Shown: positions 35,886 through 44,143 of the stretch, one piece after another
Layout: every line of letters starts with the position of its first letter
How positions within the stretch are numbered: the first letter of the stretch is position 1
Origin: JACDCA01 sp963810305
GTDB taxonomy: Bacteria > Acidobacteriota > Vicinamibacteria > Vicinamibacterales > 2-12-FULL-66-21
Direction: 5' to 3'
Length of the DNA: 64,000 nt
Assembly: GCA_963810305.1 (NCBI GenBank)
Contig: CAWEMY010000011.1
Coordinates: 248,001 to 312,000 of the forward strand
Notes under the pieces: generated by a model
Databases searched by the model: none
The model's input: the letters and a program-made list of their open reading frames with translations, nothing else
Told to the model about the DNA's origin: nothing
Translations under genes and position numbers: made by a program

Positions 35886-36865
35886 CCATTCTCGTCGCCA
35901 TCTACAGCCAGGTGAGTGCCTGGAACATTCCCGAGGCTCACATCGCACGGCTTCGCCGTGAGTTTCCGCATCACTCGTTCGTCTACGCCAGGAGTGACGA
36001 TGAGGTGTCGCGTCTCATCGCGACCGCCGACGCGGCGTTCATGGCAGAGATGACGCGGGATCAGTTCCGCGCGGCGCGGTCGCTGCGATGGATCCACAGT
36101 CCTGCCGCGGGCATCGGCGGCATGCTCTTCCCGGAGGTCCGGGGGTCGGTGGTCGTCCTATCCAACTCACGCGGGATGAGCGCTGACGTGATCGCGGAGC
36201 ATGTGCTCGCCCTGGTGCTCATGCAGTTTCGCAAGCTGCAGCTCGCGATGCGGCGGCAGTTGGACCGTGTCTGGTCGCAGGACGAAATGTTTGCGCCTCC
36301 ACCGACGCGGACGATCGCGGGCGCCGCCGTACTCATCGTCGGCCTGGGCAGCATCGGCGCGGCGGTGGCGCGTCGATTCTCCGCGCTCGGGGCCATGGTC
36401 ACCGGCGTCCGCAGGCATCCGGAGCGCGACACGCCTGACGGCGTCATCCGCGCGGTTCCGCCAACCGCGCTTCTCGAACAGCTGCCACACGCCGACGTCG
36501 TCGTGATCGCCGCACCGCATACGTCCGCGACGAAGCAGATGATCGGCGCCCGCGAGCTGTCGGCGATGAAAAAGGACGCAATTCTCATCAACGTCAGCCG
36601 CGGCAAGCTGGTGGACGAGTCAGCGCTTGTGGAGGCGCTTTCATCGAACATGATCGGCGGCGCTGGCCTCGACGTCTTCGATCAGGAGCCGCTGGATCCT
36701 GGAAGCCCTCTGTGGTCGCTGCCGAATGTAATCATCACGCCGCACACGTCCGGTTTTCGCCCGGATCACTGGGACGCCGCCACGGATCTGTTTGCCGAGA
36801 ATCTCCGCCGCTTCGACGCGGGAGAGCCGTTGCTGAACGTCGTGGACAAGGACGCAGGATACTGA
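35882..36865 (+). CDS. D-2-hydroxyacid dehydrogenase
   Basis: A 327-residue NAD-dependent dehydrogenase. The nucleotide motif GLGSIGAAVARRF is central; the catalytic Arg is in NVSRGKLVDE, the Glu in DVFDQEPLDPGSPLW and the His in IITPHTSG. This matches the phosphoglycerate/glyoxylate reductase family; the physiological acid is not readable. TTG 35882 overlaps the moaC stop as TTGA, so rex, moaC and this gene form a coupled operon, consistent with redox control. Confidence 0.87.
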   Translation: MTILVAIYSQVSAWNIPEAHIARLRREFPHHSFVYARSDDEVSRLIATADAAFMAEMTRDQFRAARSLRWIHSPAAGIGGMLFPEVRGSVVVLSNSRGMSADVIAEHVLALVLMQFRKLQLAMRRQLDRVWSQDEMFAPPPTRTIAGAAVLIVGLGSIGAAVARRFSALGAMVTGVRRHPERDTPDGVIRAVPPTALLEQLPHADVVVIAAPHTSATKQMIGARELSAMKKDAILINVSRGKLVDESALVEALSSNMIGGAGLDVFDQEPLDPGSPLWSLPNVIITPHTSGFRPDHWDAATDLFAENLRRFDAGEPLLNVVDKDAGY

Positions 36866-36880
36866 CGCCTGCGCGGGCCA

Positions 36881-36960
36881 ACCACAGAGACACGGAGACA
36901 CAGAAAGCTCTTGTTTGTCTTTGCAATAAGAATCCTCTGTGGCTCTGTGACTCTGTGGTG
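36881..36960. repeat. Inverted pair of ACAGAG-rich arms
   Basis: The left arm ACCACAGAGACACGGAGACA (36881-36900) is matched in reverse by CTCTGTGGCTCTGTGACTCT (36935-36954, continuing GTGGT), around a ~30-base loop. The arms can pair imperfectly into a long stem. It fills the gap after the dehydrogenase gene. Confidence 0.8.
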
Positions 36961-36974
36961 CGAACGTACGCACG

Positions 36975-36980
36975 TATAAT
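36975..36980 (+). promoter_or_regulatory. TATAAT -10 box, leaderless acyl-CoA synthetase mRNA
   Basis: TATAAT ends eight bases before GTG 36989. It lies just after the ACAGAG inverted repeat, whose right arm occupies the -35 region. Confidence 0.6.
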
Positions 36981-36988
36981 CTCCGCCC

Positions 36989-38809
36989 GTGAGCGAACCC
37001 GTCCCCGACGTCAAGACCATCGCCGACCTGCCGTTCCATTTCATGGGCCGGTTTCCCAAGCCGATGCTCATGGGCCGCTGCCGGGGCGGCGTGGTCGAAG
37101 GGCTCTCGAGCAAGGAAGTGTTCGAGCGCGTTCGCGAGCTCGGTCTCGGGTTCAAATCGCTGGGCGTCGGTGCCGGCGACCGTGTCGCGATCATCTCCGA
37201 GAGCCGGCCGGAGTGGGTGCTGTGCGACCTGGCGGTCCTGACGCTCGGCGCGGTGACGGTGCCGATCTATCCGACGCTCTCGGCCGCTCTGACGCGATAC
37301 GTTCTCGAAGACTCCGGCGCCCGCCTTGCCATCGTCTCGACGCGGCTTCAGCTCGAGAAGGTTCAGGACGTCAGGCACGTCCTGCCCGCACTCGAGGCGG
37401 TCGCCGTCATGGACGAAGCGGCCGCGGCGAAGGCGTCCGTCCTCGGTCTCGAGGAAGTGCAGCGCCGCGGTCACGAGCAGATGAAAGCGCAATGGGGAGC
37501 CGGCAAGGAGTTCCGTGACGGGGCTCGAGCCGTCACCCCCGGCCAGCTTGCCACCATCATTTACACCTCCGGGACGACCGGCGAGCCGAAAGGCGTGATG
37601 CTCAGTCACGCCAACCTCTTGTCGAATCTGATCGCCGCCGCCGAAGTGCTCGACGTAGGAGAGGACGACGTGTCGCTGTCGTTCCTTCCGTTGAGCCACG
37701 CATTCGAACGGATGGCGTCCTTTCTGTATCTCTATACCGGCGTGACGATGATCTTCGCCGAATCGTTCGACACCATCGGCCGGGACATCGGTGTGGTGCG
37801 GCCAACGGTGCTGACCGGCGTGCCGCGCGTCTACGAGAAGATGCAGGCGCGGATCCTCGAGAAGGGGAGTGCCACACCGGGCCTGAAGGGCAAGGTGTTC
37901 GAGTGGGGGATCAAGGCCGGGCTGAAGCGGGCGCGCGCCACCCTCCACGGCAAGAGTCCGGGGCCGCTTACGGCCCTGCAGGCCAACCTTGCCGACCGGC
38001 TGGTGTTCTCGAAAATACGTCAGGGCACAGGCGGCCGGCTTCGGTTCGTCGTCTCGGGCAGCGCTCCACTGGCGGTCAGCGTAGCGGAGTTCTTCAGTGC
38101 CGTCGGTCTGCCGATCATCGAAGGTTACGGGTTGACGGAGACATCGCCCATCCTGACGGTGAACCCGCTCTCGGCGCCGCGCGCCGGTGCGGTGGGCAAG
38201 CCAGTCAGGGACGTGGAAATCCGGATTGCCGCGGACGGCGAAATCCTCGCCCGAGGCGCCAATGTCATGCTCGGCTACTTCAACAAGCCGGACGCGACCG
38301 CGGAAGTGCTCCGCGACGGCTGGTTCCACACCGGTGACATCGGAGCGCTCGACGCCGAAGGCTATCTATCGATTACCGATCGCAAGAAGGATCTGCTCGT
38401 CACGTCCGGAGGCAAGAAGATCGCGCCGCAGCCGATCGAAGCGGTGCTGAAGCGCAGCCCCCTGGTATCGGAAGCCGTCGTCCTCGGGGATCGCCAGCGT
38501 TATGCCGCGGCGTTGATCATTCCCGATTTCGCCGCCCTCGAGCGCCGCTTGAAGGACCTCGGACGCCCGCCCGCAGAGCGCAGCCAGCTGGTGAAGCGCG
38601 AGGACGTCGTTGCGCTCTACCAGGAAATCGTCAACGGCCTGAATCGCGAGCTGTCGCAGTTTGACCGCATCAAACGCATCGCCATTCTTCCCAACGAGTT
38701 CTCGATCGATTCCGGGGAGCTGACCCCGACTCTCAAAGTGAAGCGGAAAGTCGTGGAGGAAAAGTACCGGGACGTGATCCGGGAACTGTACGAGATTCAG
38801 AATTCATAG
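36989..38809 (+). CDS. Long-chain acyl-CoA synthetase (AMP-dependent)
   Basis: A 606-residue adenylate-forming enzyme that activates long-chain fatty acids. Motifs in order: IIYTSGTTGEPKGVMLSHAN (P-loop, ~residue 190), LPLSHAFER, EGYGLTETSP, GWFHTGDIGALDAEGYL and DRKKDLLVTSGGKKIAPQPIE. Length and layout fit the FadD15/eukaryote-type long-chain group. The last residues YEIQNS and stop fall in the TTCAGAATTCATAGTTC repeat, matching the end of the DUF4126 gene. It converges with the CDF transporter. Confidence 0.9.
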   Translation: MSEPVPDVKTIADLPFHFMGRFPKPMLMGRCRGGVVEGLSSKEVFERVRELGLGFKSLGVGAGDRVAIISESRPEWVLCDLAVLTLGAVTVPIYPTLSAALTRYVLEDSGARLAIVSTRLQLEKVQDVRHVLPALEAVAVMDEAAAAKASVLGLEEVQRRGHEQMKAQWGAGKEFRDGARAVTPGQLATIIYTSGTTGEPKGVMLSHANLLSNLIAAAEVLDVGEDDVSLSFLPLSHAFERMASFLYLYTGVTMIFAESFDTIGRDIGVVRPTVLTGVPRVYEKMQARILEKGSATPGLKGKVFEWGIKAGLKRARATLHGKSPGPLTALQANLADRLVFSKIRQGTGGRLRFVVSGSAPLAVSVAEFFSAVGLPIIEGYGLTETSPILTVNPLSAPRAGAVGKPVRDVEIRIAADGEILARGANVMLGYFNKPDATAEVLRDGWFHTGDIGALDAEGYLSITDRKKDLLVTSGGKKIAPQPIEAVLKRSPLVSEAVVLGDRQRYAAALIIPDFAALERRLKDLGRPPAERSQLVKREDVVALYQEIVNGLNRELSQFDRIKRIAILPNEFSIDSGELTPTLKVKRKVVEEKYRDVIRELYEIQNS

Positions 38810-38812
38810 TTC
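38796..38812. repeat. TTCAGAATTCATAGTTC repeat at a gene end
   Basis: Exact 17-base copy of 33418-33434. In both places it encodes the final QNS and the TAG stop of an unrelated gene. Confidence 0.85.
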
Positions 38813-38836
38813 CGCACTCCCGCGTTCAAGTCATGT

Positions 38837-39724
38837 TCATTTCGGTGGCGGTTCGATGTGAATGATCGCATCCGCCACCTGCGGATGCGCCGAGAGGATC
38901 CGGTCCTTCACCACGTGCGATAGACGGTGCGCCTCGTGCAGAGTCGTATCGCCGTGGAACCAGACGTGGAGGTCGACGAAGATGTGATCCGCGGATCCAC
39001 GCGAGCGGATGTGATGACAGCCCACTACCTCGGGCACCGACATGACGATGGCCCGGATGTCTTCCTCGCTGAGGGCGATCCGATCAGACAGCACCTGTGA
39101 TGTCTCGCGCGCGACCTTCCACCCGGTGCGTGCAATGAACGCCCCGATGACGAGTCCACCGATCGGGTCCAGCAGCGGGGCGCCCATCTTGACCGCGCCG
39201 AGCGATGCCAGCACCGCGCACGAGGTCAGGACGTCGCTTTTCGTGTGCATGGCGTCGGCCATGAGCAGCTCGCTCCCGAGCCGGCCCGCTTCACGCGATT
39301 CATAGCGGACGACGATCAGATTCACCGCCAGGGTTCCGAGCATCACGATGAAGCTGAGCGAGCTGACCTGTGCCGGTCGGCCGCCCGCGAATCCCGTGAT
39401 CGCCGCCCTCACCACTTCGATCATGGCAATCAGCAGGAAGACGAAGATCCCGCCTGCCGCCAGCGTTTCGTACTTGCGATGGCCGTAGGGATGATCCTCG
39501 TCCGGCGGCTTCTGCGCGGCGCGCGCCGCGATCAGCCCCATGATGTTGGAGGCCGAATCGGTCAGCGAATGGAAGCCGTCCGAGATGATGCTGACGGCAC
39601 CGGTGGCATAGCCAAACACCAGCTTTGAGCCGGCGACCGCCAGATTGAGGAAGAGAACGCGGAGGAGAACCCGCGAGACCGCGGCGTTTCGGTTCAGAAT
39701 ACTCGCGCGGCCGGCACCGGCCAC
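38837..39724 (-). CDS. Cation diffusion facilitator (CDF) metal transporter
   Basis: A 295-residue CDF exporter with six helices. Metal-site residues are in SIISDGFHSLTDSASN (helix 2) and LLMADAMHTKSDVLTS (helix 5); the loop HPYGHRKYE and the C-terminal cytoplasmic domain (DHIFVDLHVWFHGD, ADAIIHIEP) are also typical. It probably exports Zn, Fe or Mn by proton antiport. GTG 39724 overlaps the lepB 3' end by about 30 bases, so it is the last gene of the histidine kinase operon. Confidence 0.88.
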   Translation of the reverse strand: MAGAGRASILNRNAAVSRVLLRVLFLNLAVAGSKLVFGYATGAVSIISDGFHSLTDSASNIMGLIAARAAQKPPDEDHPYGHRKYETLAAGGIFVFLLIAMIEVVRAAITGFAGGRPAQVSSLSFIVMLGTLAVNLIVVRYESREAGRLGSELLMADAMHTKSDVLTSCAVLASLGAVKMGAPLLDPIGGLVIGAFIARTGWKVARETSQVLSDRIALSEEDIRAIVMSVPEVVGCHHIRSRGSADHIFVDLHVWFHGDTTLHEAHRLSHVVKDRILSAHPQVADAIIHIEPPPK

Positions 39725-40230
39725 CAGCGCAGTTGAACGCGGCCGATGATGTACTTCTTGGGCACGAGGCCCCAGTGACGGCTGTCGGAACTGTTGTTGC
39801 GGTGATCGCCCATGACGAAGTAATACCCTTCGTCGATCACCCGCGGACCCCAGTCTTCGTGGCTGCGATACTCGGCGGGCACGAAACTGTCGTCCATCAG
39901 GACGTCATTGCGATAGACCCTGCCGTCGACGATCTTGACCTGATCTCCTTCGGCCGCGATGACGCGCTTCACGAACGACTTCTCGGGACGGCTCGGGTAG
40001 TACAGCATCACGATGTCGCCGATCTGCGGCTCACCGATGCGGTACGCGAACTTGTTCACGATCAGGCGATCCTGATCCTGCAGCGTCGGCGCCATACTCT
40101 GGCCTTCGACGCGGGCCACTTGAAAGCCGAACGTCACGATCAGCGTCGCATATACCGCAGCGGAGGCGAGCGTCTTCAGCCACGCGACCAGTTCATCGGC
40201 GATGCGGCTGGAGAGCGTCGATGAGTCCAC
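39694..40230 (-). CDS. lepB: Signal peptidase I
   Basis: A type I signal peptidase, 178 residues from GTG 40230. One N-terminal membrane helix (ASAAVYATLIVTFGFQVARV) leads to the catalytic Ser45 in GQSMAPTL; the general base is Lys88 in SFVKRVIAAEGD, and box E is GYYFVMGDHRNNSSDSRHWG. It removes signal peptides on the periplasmic side. The proline-rich frame beginning at 40454 is likely its true N-terminus (see next entry); joining the two by one base gives a 253-residue protein. The CDF gene overlaps its end. Confidence 0.9.
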   Translation of the reverse strand: MDSSTLSSRIADELVAWLKTLASAAVYATLIVTFGFQVARVEGQSMAPTLQDQDRLIVNKFAYRIGEPQIGDIVMLYYPSRPEKSFVKRVIAAEGDQVKIVDGRVYRNDVLMDDSFVPAEYRSHEDWGPRVIDEGYYFVMGDHRNNSSDSRHWGLVPKKYIIGRVQLRWWPVPAARVF

Positions 40231-40454
40231 GGCCGCCGCTTCGGACGGCGCGAGGTGACCAGCGGGGCGGGACGAACGCCTGGAGGCCGCTCGGCGGGCA
40301 GATATCCTTCCGGGCCGGCAAACGACGGCTGCGTCGGCGCTGCATACGGCTCCTGCGGCGCGAAGGGATCGCGGGGCGCGTAAGCGTCCGGGCTGCGGAA
40401 CGGCTCTGCCGGAGGCGGCGGAGGCGCGTTGAACCGATCGTCTGACTCGCTCAT
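40176..40454 (-). CDS. Proline-rich frame, probable N-terminal extension of signal peptidase I
   Basis: This frame begins MSESDDRFNAPPPPPAEPFR and runs Pro/Ala-rich to RRPKRRPW before overlapping the lepB start in another frame. Its ATG overlaps the response-regulator stop as ATGA, so the start is probably genuine. Adding one base near 40231 would fuse it to the signal peptidase (RRPKRR then DSSTLSSRIADELV). I therefore read it as a cytoplasmic low-complexity extension of LepB cut off by an assembly deletion. A free 92-residue protein is the alternative. Confidence 0.5.
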   Translation of the reverse strand: MSESDDRFNAPPPPPAEPFRSPDAYAPRDPFAPQEPYAAPTQPSFAGPEGYLPAERPPGVRPAPLVTSRRPKRRPWTHRRSPAASPMNWSRG

Positions 40455-41248
40455 ATCTTCAGGTACTCACGAAGCCGCTTCGTCTGCGAGCGGCTGACGG
40501 GGATCTCGGTGCCCTTCGCATCTTTCATGCGGAGCAGGAAATTGCGGCTGAACCAGGGCACTATCTCCTTGATCTTGTTGATGTTGACCAGGTGCGACCG
40601 ATGCACTCTCCAGAATACCGCAGGATCGAGCCTGGCCTGCAGTTCATCCAGTGTCCGATAGTTAGACGTTCCAGACAAGCTGTTCGTTACAACCGTGATC
40701 ACATCGTCCTCCACAGAGGCGTGGACGAGGTCGTCAGAGTGAACCAGCAGGAAACGGTCGGCAACTTTGATCGCCAGCTGCTCCCGCCGGTGCTGTTGCT
40801 CCGCCAGGCGCTGCAGGAGTCGCTCCAGTTCCGCGGTCGCAGGGACGGCTGAGGGACGATCGGTGTGAATTCGTCGGCGGACCCGGTCGACGGCCGTCCC
40901 GAGCCGGTCGACCTCAACCGGCTTCAACAGGTAATCGACCGCGTCCACCTCGAAGGCCTCGATCGCGTGCCGGTCGAAAGCTGTGACGAAAACGATGTGG
41001 GTCTCGGCGCCGTTCTCGAGCAGCCGCCGGGCGACCTCGAATCCTGTAAGGCCCGGCATCTGGACGTCCAGAAGAACCAGGTCCGGACCGGTGTTCTTGA
41101 TCGCTTCGAGCGCGTCCAGACCGTCGGCCGCCTGGGCGACGACGTCAACTCCGCCGACCTGGCCGAGCAGGTAGCACAGTTCTTCACGCGCCAGTCGCTC
41201 GTCGTCCACGACGACGATTCGAAGTGCCTCGGGCGCGTCGCCGGCCAT
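40451..41248 (-). CDS. LytTR-family response regulator
   Basis: A 265-residue regulator. The receiver domain has the acidic pair in VVVDDERLAREE, the phosphorylated Asp in DLVLLDVQMPG, then VFVTAFDRHAIEAFEVDAVDYLLKPV. The LytTR DNA-binding domain covers ~residues 155-260 (VHASVEDDVITVVTNSLSGTSNYRTLDELQARL, WRVHRSHLVNINKIKEI). ATG 41248 shares a base with the kinase stop (TGATG), so translation is coupled. It probably regulates envelope functions together with the downstream genes. Confidence 0.9.
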   Translation of the reverse strand: MAGDAPEALRIVVVDDERLAREELCYLLGQVGGVDVVAQAADGLDALEAIKNTGPDLVLLDVQMPGLTGFEVARRLLENGAETHIVFVTAFDRHAIEAFEVDAVDYLLKPVEVDRLGTAVDRVRRRIHTDRPSAVPATAELERLLQRLAEQQHRREQLAIKVADRFLLVHSDDLVHASVEDDVITVVTNSLSGTSNYRTLDELQARLDPAVFWRVHRSHLVNINKIKEIVPWFSRNFLLRMKDAKGTEIPVSRSQTKRLREYLKI

Positions 41249-42567
41249 CAGGCCGTAATCCTCGAGGGCACTACGAGTTCCGGGATGACGACACGTGCAC
41301 ACGTGCCCTCCCCGGGGACGCTGTCGAGCTGCAGCTGATAGTTCGCACCGTAGATCACCGCCAGCCGCTCGTTCACGTTCCTCAGGCCGATGCCGTTGCC
41401 TTTGACCCGCGTTGCGTCCCGTGGGGAGACGCCCACGCCGTCATCGATGACATCGATGATCGCGTGCCCGTCCTTGCGGACGCTGCGGATGATGATGTGG
41501 CCGTGTCCCACCTTCGGCTCGATGCCGTGCTTGATCGAGTTCTCGACGATCGGCTGCAGCAGCATGCTCGGGACGACAATGTCGAGCGTGTCGGCGTCGA
41601 TCTGCTTTTCGATCCGCAGCTTCGTCCCGAAGCGCATCTGCTCGATATCGAGGTACTCGTCGATTGCCTCGAGCTCCTCGCGGAGTGTCACGAAATGATC
41701 CTGGCTGCTGAGCAGCCGGCGGAGCAGGCCGGACAGCTTGACGATCAGCACGCGCGCGGTCTCCGGCTGCGAGCGGATCAGTGAAAGGATCGAGGTCAGC
41801 GTGTTGAACAGGAAGTGCGGGTTGATCTGGCTGGCCAGCGCTTCGACGCGAGCCGCCATCAGAAGCTTCTCCTGTTCCTGCAGCCGGTGTTCGATGCGCG
41901 CGCTGTTCCAGATCTTGATCGGGATCGCCACGCAGAGCACGGTGGCAAGGATGATCAGCGCGTGCATCCATGCGTTCGGTGGCGCGTGGTAAAAGAGCCG
42001 ACCGCTGCCGAACCGGTAGCCGAGCGCCTGCTGGATGATCTCCAGACCGATTGGCGCGGCGAGCAGAATGACGACCCAGTCGATCTCGAACCGGCGCACC
42101 AGGCGCCACACGTAGCGATGCAGGTCGGTGAAGAACAGCGGCGAGAAGTGCCAGATCGCCTGCTTCGGACAGATCTCGCGAAGGCCGCCGCCGGCGAAAC
42201 CGCAGCCGATCGCGAAAGGGAGCGCGATCCATTCTCCGCCGGCGAAGGCAGTGAGGCCGACCATCGCGCCGACGATCGCGCCCGCGTACGGCCCGGCGAT
42301 CAGCCCCGCGAGAAACGCCCCGGGCAATGTGAGGTCGGAGGGCTGGAAGTTGAGCAGCAGCCTCACCGCGACGCCGGCGGTCAATGGGATCCCGATGCTC
42401 GCAGCGAAGATCAGCCGCTCGGGCCAGTCGCGTCTCTCGGTCAGCAGGATGCGGCGGAAGAACGCAAAGCGCACGAGCATGGTCGACAGCACGGCCGCAA
42501 CCGCGACCTGTACGATCAGGGTCGTAAGCAGGAAGTACTCGGCGGAAAGCGCCGTCTGTTGGGGCAT
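41248..42567 (-). CDS. LytS-type sensor histidine kinase
   Basis: A 439-residue sensor. The N-terminal 5TM-LYT region (residues ~10-215, e.g. LPGAFLAGLIAGPYAGAIVGAMVGLTAFAGGEW) senses a membrane signal. The His_kinase domain contains SQINPHFLFNTLTSILSLIR with the phospho-acceptor His, and the ATPase region has LQPIVENSIKHGIEP (N box), VIDDGVGV and GNGIGLRNVNERL. It pairs with the next gene. LytS/LytR systems commonly sense membrane potential or cell-wall stress. Confidence 0.9.
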   Translation of the reverse strand: MPQQTALSAEYFLLTTLIVQVAVAAVLSTMLVRFAFFRRILLTERRDWPERLIFAASIGIPLTAGVAVRLLLNFQPSDLTLPGAFLAGLIAGPYAGAIVGAMVGLTAFAGGEWIALPFAIGCGFAGGGLREICPKQAIWHFSPLFFTDLHRYVWRLVRRFEIDWVVILLAAPIGLEIIQQALGYRFGSGRLFYHAPPNAWMHALIILATVLCVAIPIKIWNSARIEHRLQEQEKLLMAARVEALASQINPHFLFNTLTSILSLIRSQPETARVLIVKLSGLLRRLLSSQDHFVTLREELEAIDEYLDIEQMRFGTKLRIEKQIDADTLDIVVPSMLLQPIVENSIKHGIEPKVGHGHIIIRSVRKDGHAIIDVIDDGVGVSPRDATRVKGNGIGLRNVNERLAVIYGANYQLQLDSVPGEGTCARVVIPELVVPSRITA

Positions 42568-42570
42568 GGG

Positions 42571-42636
42571 TGGCTTTAGCCTCGGTAGAGGCCGGCTTTA
42601 GCCTCCGTAGAGGCCGGCTTTAGCCGGCCTAAGTAT
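42571..42636. repeat. GGCTTTAGCCTCNGTAGAGGCC tandem/palindromic element
   Basis: Two tandem units of GGCTTTAGCCTC-GTAGAGGCC end in a complete GGCCGGCTTTAGCCGGCC hairpin. It belongs to the same design as the 22.87 kb element (truncated unit followed by a full hairpin, CTAC/GTAG flanks). It lies between the divergent kinase and glycosyltransferase genes. Confidence 0.78.
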
Positions 42637-42681
42637 AACAATTGCGCTGAAGACCTGAGGTCGGACAACAATGGCTAACCC

Positions 42682-44097
42682 ATGAAACTTTCGGTCGTAA
42701 TGCCCTGCTTCAACGAGCGGGCCACTATTCGCGAGATCGTCTCGCGCGTTCTCGCCGTCGATCTCTCGCCGCTCGAGAAAGAGCTGATCATCGTCGACGA
42801 CGGCTCGACCGATGGCACCCGCGACATCCTGGCGGAGCTCCAGGATCTGCCGGGGGTGCGGGTCCTGTTGCAGCAGACCAACCAGGGCAAGGGAGCAGCG
42901 GTCGCGAGAGGGCTGCGCGAATCCACTGGTGACCTGCTGATCATCCAGGACGCGGACCTCGAGTACGATCCGCGCGAGTACGGCATGCTCGTCCAACCGA
43001 TCCTGGAGGGGCGCGCGGATGTGGTGTACGGCTCGCGTTTCCTCGGCTCGCCGCGTGGTCACCGCGTCCTGTACTTCTGGCATTCGATAGGCAACAAGGT
43101 GCTGACGCTGCTTTCCAATGCCTTCACCAATCTGAACCTCACGGACATGGAGACCTGTTACAAGGTCTTCGTCCGTGACATTGCCAACCGCCTCGACCTG
43201 CAGTCGAAGGACTTCGGGATCGAGCCCGAGATCACGTGCAAGGTCGCGCGCATGCGCGCGCGTGTCTACGAGGTGCCGATCTCGTACAACGGCCGGACAT
43301 ACGAAGAAGGCAAGAAGATCGGCTTCAAGGATGCCGTCAAGGCCGCGTGGGTGCTCCTGAAGTATTCACGGTGGGAAGCGCCGACCGGCGATGTAGGTGC
43401 CATTACGTTGCGGCGGATGGCCGTACTGACGCCGTATAACCGATGGCTGCACGAACGGTTTGAACGCTTCCTCGGTGATCGCATCCTGGAGGTTGGCGCA
43501 GGAGTGGGTAACCAGACGCGGTTCTTCGTGGACGAGCGTGGCCTGGTGATCGCCTCAGACGTCGAGGCACATTACCTGCGTGAGTTGACCGCGCGCTTTG
43601 GCGAACGGTCGAACGTTCGGATTGCGTCGTTCAGATTCCCATTGTCCTGCGAGGCCAGGCAGGAACTCATCACCTCCAAAGTCGACACGATCGTCTGTTT
43701 GAATGTTCTCGAGCACATCGAGGACGATTCTGCGACGCTTCGCGACTTTGCTGCCGTCCTTCCCCCGGGAGGCCACCTGATACTCCTGGTGCCGGCGCTC
43801 AAGGCCTTGTACGGCACGCTCGACCAGCATCTCGCTCACTTTCGGCGCTACTCGATGGACGAATTGCACGCCCGGGTCACCGAGTCGGGGTTCGCGATCG
43901 AAAGACTGCAGTTCCTGAACAGGCCGGCGGTGCCGGGGTGGTGGCTCAACTCACGCGTTCTCAAGCGGCGCGTGATGCCGCGGGGACAGTTGAAACTGTT
44001 CAAGTGGATCATGCCGCTCCTGAAACTGGAGGAACGGCACCCGCCGCGATTCGGCCTGTCGCTGCTCGCGCTTGCGACACGGCGTCCTCAAGAGTGA
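42682..44097 (+). CDS. GT2 glycosyltransferase fused to a SAM methyltransferase
   Basis: A 471-residue fusion. Residues ~1-240 are a GT2 polyprenyl-phosphate sugar transferase like dolichyl-phosphate-mannose synthase: VVMPCFNERATIREIV, IIVDDGSTDGTRDIL, IIQDADLEYDPREY and FLGSPRGHRV. Residues ~255-460 are a class I methyltransferase: RILEVGAGVGNQTRFF, IVCLNVLEHIEDD and LIYLV-like motifs (GGHLILLVPALKALYGTLDQHLAHFRRYS). The fusion could make and methylate a lipid-linked sugar. It begins with ATG 42682 and no obvious ribosome binding site. Confidence 0.87.
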   Translation: MKLSVVMPCFNERATIREIVSRVLAVDLSPLEKELIIVDDGSTDGTRDILAELQDLPGVRVLLQQTNQGKGAAVARGLRESTGDLLIIQDADLEYDPREYGMLVQPILEGRADVVYGSRFLGSPRGHRVLYFWHSIGNKVLTLLSNAFTNLNLTDMETCYKVFVRDIANRLDLQSKDFGIEPEITCKVARMRARVYEVPISYNGRTYEEGKKIGFKDAVKAAWVLLKYSRWEAPTGDVGAITLRRMAVLTPYNRWLHERFERFLGDRILEVGAGVGNQTRFFVDERGLVIASDVEAHYLRELTARFGERSNVRIASFRFPLSCEARQELITSKVDTIVCLNVLEHIEDDSATLRDFAAVLPPGGHLILLVPALKALYGTLDQHLAHFRRYSMDELHARVTESGFAIERLQFLNRPAVPGWWLNSRVLKRRVMPRGQLKLFKWIMPLLKLEERHPPRFGLSLLALATRRPQE

Positions 44098-44143
44098 TCC
44101 GCACGGCCACAGGGAGTCGCAGCAATTTGTTATGCTGTGACCT

